Source: an archaeon (GTDB lineage: Archaea > Thermoproteota > Nitrososphaeria > Nitrososphaerales > Gagatemarchaeaceae). From it: DNA of 8,219 nt. A program made the translations under genes and the position numbers. Of this stretch, positions 6,604 to 8,219 are shown piece after piece. The DNA lies in NCBI GenBank assembly GCA_021822995.1, contig JAKAPN010000037.1, positions 1 to 8,219 on the forward strand. The letters are read 5' to 3'. Below the pieces are notes generated by a model, which was not told the origin of the DNA, made no database searches, and saw nothing but the letters and a program-made list of their open reading frames with translations. How positions within the stretch are numbered: the stretch's first letter is position 1; each line of letters opens with the position of its first letter.

Positions 6604-7929
6604 TTGGCGGACACCACGTCAAAGGTCTCGGCTTCCGCCCGCATGGTCACTCTTGCCGCGTCGGTCGGCTCCTTCGTCGAATGGTATGATTTCTTCGTAG
6701 CGACGACTGCTGCAGTGATCGTTTGGCCGCTGCTTTTTTTCCCGACGAAAGACCCCGGGATCGCGTTGCTGCTCTCCCTGACGACTATCCTAGCGACCAA
6801 AGTGAGCGCGCCGATCGGGAGCGCGATTTTCGGCCATTATGGCGACAGGCTGGGAAGGAAGGTAGGCGTAACCTGGACGCTGCTGATAACAGGCCTGGCT
6901 TCGCTCGGCGTGGCCCTCACCCCCGACTACGCGACCGTGGGGATACTGAGCGCGGTCATGATCTTTGGGCTCAGGATCGCAGCCGGCATCGGCTATGGCG
7001 GAGACTACGGCCCGTCAATCACCTGGGTGACCGAGGCAGCTCACGGTTCAAAGTGGCGCGGGTTCTGGGGATCGTGGGTCGGCTCGGCTGTCCAGCTGGG
7101 CACCATCGCTTCTAGCCTGAGCTTCTCGATCGCCTCTTCAGCGCTCCCGAGCAGCGCCTTCCTCCTGTGGGGGTGGCGAGTGATCTTCGTAATCGGGAGC
7201 CTTGCTGCGCTCGTCGGAATCGTAATCCGGCTCAGGATGGCCGAGAGTCCGCTCTTTCTGGACCTGAAAGAGAAGGGGAAGCTCGAGAAGTCCCCCGTGG
7301 TCAAGGTCGCCAAGAAAGAATGGCGCAAGATACTGATCATAATGGTCCCGTTCGGCGCCCTGTTCGGTGTGGGGAACCTCGTGGGCGTCGTCGGCGGACA
7401 GGCATTCATGAAGGCGCTGCACGTGCCGCTCCCGCTCATCACGCTCTCAGTAGCTGCCGCAGCCACGGTGGCTCTCTTCACCGGGATGTGCCTCGCCGCC
7501 CTCTCCGACGTGTTCCCCAGAGGGAGGAAGTGGATAGTCATCGCGGTGATGCTGCTCGTCGCCGCGACTTCGACCGTCACGTTCAGGCTCTACGAGCTGA
7601 AGAGCACCTGGGGGGTGGTCTTGGGGATGGTCTCCGTCTTCGGGCTGACTAGCTCGACTTCGCAGATATTTCCCGCAATGCTGACCGACCAGTTTGGGAC
7701 CAGCACAAGGTCATCGGGGACGGGGCTCGTAGCAGAACTCGGTTCGGTCGTCAGCGGGCTTTACACGAGCCCGCTCCTGCCCATAATCATCGCCTTGTAC
7801 GGCGGCTCGATTGTCGCGGCGTCGTACGGGCTGACGATGTTCGCCATCGCCTCGATGTTGGTAGGGGTCGTCTTCCTCCTGGCGCTGAAGGAGAAGAGGC
7901 CGGCTGACCTGATCTCAGAGACGGATTAG
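6604..7929 (+). CDS. MHS-type major facilitator transporter (metabolite:H+ symporter)
   Basis: This 441-residue, twelve-helix transporter belongs to the metabolite:H+ symporter branch of the major facilitator superfamily (relatives KgtP, ShiA, ProP, CitA), which import organic acids or compatible solutes with protons. Diagnostic points: EWYDF in helix 1 (26-30), loop 2-3 motif GHYGDRLGRK (77-86), AGIGYGGDYGPS in helix 4 (127-138), RGFWGSWVGSAVQLG (152-166), WRVIF (191-195), MAESPLF before the central loop (212-218), and the second-half repeat SDVFPRGRK (301-309). Relatives usually have Glu in GGE; here it is Asp134. There is no C-terminal coiled coil of the ProP kind. TTG 6604 gives the normal N-terminal length; an in-frame TAA at 6574 blocks extension, and ATG 6597 is out of frame. 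No ribosome binding site is present, in keeping with a leaderless mRNA. The substrate cannot be predicted, and the glycan neighbours do not suggest one. Confidence 0.93.
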   Translation: MADTTSKVSASARMVTLAASVGSFVEWYDFFVATTAAVIVWPLLFFPTKDPGIALLLSLTTILATKVSAPIGSAIFGHYGDRLGRKVGVTWTLLITGLASLGVALTPDYATVGILSAVMIFGLRIAAGIGYGGDYGPSITWVTEAAHGSKWRGFWGSWVGSAVQLGTIASSLSFSIASSALPSSAFLLWGWRVIFVIGSLAALVGIVIRLRMAESPLFLDLKEKGKLEKSPVVKVAKKEWRKILIIMVPFGALFGVGNLVGVVGGQAFMKALHVPLPLITLSVAAAATVALFTGMCLAALSDVFPRGRKWIVIAVMLLVAATSTVTFRLYELKSTWGVVLGMVSVFGLTSSTSQIFPAMLTDQFGTSTRSSGTGLVAELGSVVSGLYTSPLLPIIIALYGGSIVAASYGLTMFAIASMLVGVVFLLALKEKRPADLISETD

Positions 7930-7938
7930 CAAGGTCTA

Positions 7939-7972
7939 GGGCGCTCCCCGCACAGCGTCATGCTGTCCGCCC
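7939..7972. terminator. Weak two-part hairpin after the transporter gene
   Basis: ACAGC/GCTGT (7952-7956, 7962-7966) form a 5-base stem with loop GTCAT, nested in outer arms GGGCG (7939-7943) and CGCCC (7968-7972) with an uneven internal loop. It begins 10 bases after the transporter stop. There is no T-run, so a terminator role is only a possibility. Confidence 0.25.
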
Positions 7973-7981
7973 GATGCCGTC

Positions 7982-7987
7982 CTTATC
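7982..7987 (+). promoter_or_regulatory. TATA-like box of the right-edge glycosyltransferase
   Basis: CTTATC in the 104-base gap predicts transcription from about 8011, leaving a 20-odd-base leader that contains the ribosome binding site at 8018-8026. It suggests separate transcription from the transporter gene. Confidence 0.35.
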
Positions 7988-8017
7988 AATGGTCGAAGCG
8001 ACGGACTGATTCGGCCT

Positions 8018-8026
8018 GGAAGGTGG
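8018..8026 (+). promoter_or_regulatory. Ribosome binding site fixing TTG 8034
   Basis: GGAAGGTGG contains the GGTG core complementary to the archaeal 16S rRNA end and lies seven bases before TTG 8034. An in-frame TGA at 8007 leaves this TTG as the only reasonable start. Confidence 0.55.
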
Positions 8027-8033
8027 TTCTCGC

Positions 8034-8219
8034 TTGAAGGTACTCTACGTGACCGAGGTCTACCCCGACCCCTCCAGGGGGCTTGGAGTCTGGGGAGGAG
8101 GAGAGAAGCAGTTCTACGAGGTGTCGCAGAGGGTGTCGGCCGCCGGGGTCGAAGCGACCGTCCTCACGTGCAGGTTCCCAGGGCAGCCAGCGCGCGACCG
8201 GGCCGGGAGCGTCTTGGTC
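8034..8219 (+). CDS. GT4-like glycosyltransferase, N-terminal part (cut by the window edge)
   Basis: The first 62 codons are present and the gene continues past the right edge. The protein starts MKVLYVTEVYPDP, the first beta strand and loop typical of GT4/GT-B glycosyltransferases, followed by GVWGGGEKQFYEVSQRV (residues 18-34), the family's glycine-rich acceptor-side loop and first helix (compare G-G-x-E-x-x-x-x-x-L in relatives). It then continues into the second strand (GVEATVLTC, 38-46). The reaction would be transfer of a sugar from a nucleotide sugar in the cytoplasm. The donor-binding half with the E-x7-E motif lies outside, so retaining GT4 membership rests on the N-terminus alone. 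Start TTG 8034 is supported by a ribosome binding site. It extends the glycan locus to the right of the transporter. Confidence 0.8.
   Translation, partial: MKVLYVTEVYPDPSRGLGVWGGGEKQFYEVSQRVSAAGVEATVLTCRFPGQPARDRAGSVLV

Noticed and set aside
6734..6740. Run of seven T, resembling an archaeal termination signal
   Set aside because: It lies inside the transporter reading frame (Leu-Phe-Phe codons in helix 1-2 region), which continues intact for 400 codons.
1..8219. CRISPR arrays, insertion sequences, rRNA genes
   Set aside because: No regularly spaced repeats, transposase motifs, terminal inverted repeats or conserved rRNA words were seen.

Overview
The window looks archaeal. It is GC-rich, and several starts sit behind TATA-like boxes at the archaeal spacing: 32-39, 5036-5031 on the minus strand, 6465-6458 on the minus strand, 6572-6579 and 7982-7987. 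One start (TTG 6604) appears leaderless. Another (TTG 8034) has a GGTG-type ribosome binding site that fits the archaeal 16S 3' end. AGG (Arg) and ATA (Ile) codons are freely used. The lineage cannot be fixed from this sequence; a Thermoproteota/Nitrososphaerota-like or Thermoplasmatota-like genome is only a guess.

Layout. Bases 1-396 hold no recognisable gene, but they carry a good TATA box followed by several possible RNA hairpins, and a long open frame on the minus strand that runs off the left edge. From about 401/482 to 2254 (+) lies a large multi-pass membrane protein of GT-C glycosyltransferase type, whose annotated GTG start cuts into its first membrane helix. It converges, across a 48-base spacer holding a hairpin, on a three-gene minus-strand block. 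In transcription order the block is a PaaK/CapK-type adenylate-forming enzyme (6383-5064), a GT4 glycosyltransferase (4968-3643) and a sulfatase/alkaline-phosphatase-superfamily enzyme (3646-2303). The last two overlap by ATGA. The 220-base region 6384-6603 is a divergent promoter region. To its right on the plus strand is an MHS-type major facilitator transporter (6604-7929), then the first 62 codons of another GT4 glycosyltransferase (8034 to the edge).

How it fits together. Two GT4 enzymes, a GT-C membrane protein, a CapK-like ligase and a sulfatase-fold enzyme are the usual content of a surface-polysaccharide or glycoprotein-glycan locus. A plausible division of labour (inference) is cytoplasmic sugar transfer by the GT4s, transfer on the outer face by the GT-C enzyme, and non-sugar decoration by the other two. 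The sulfatase-fold protein has Thr where true sulfatases have the formylglycine-forming Cys/Ser, so it is more likely a phosphotransferase or phosphohydrolase than a sulfatase. The MHS transporter has its own promoter and may not belong to the glycan pathway.
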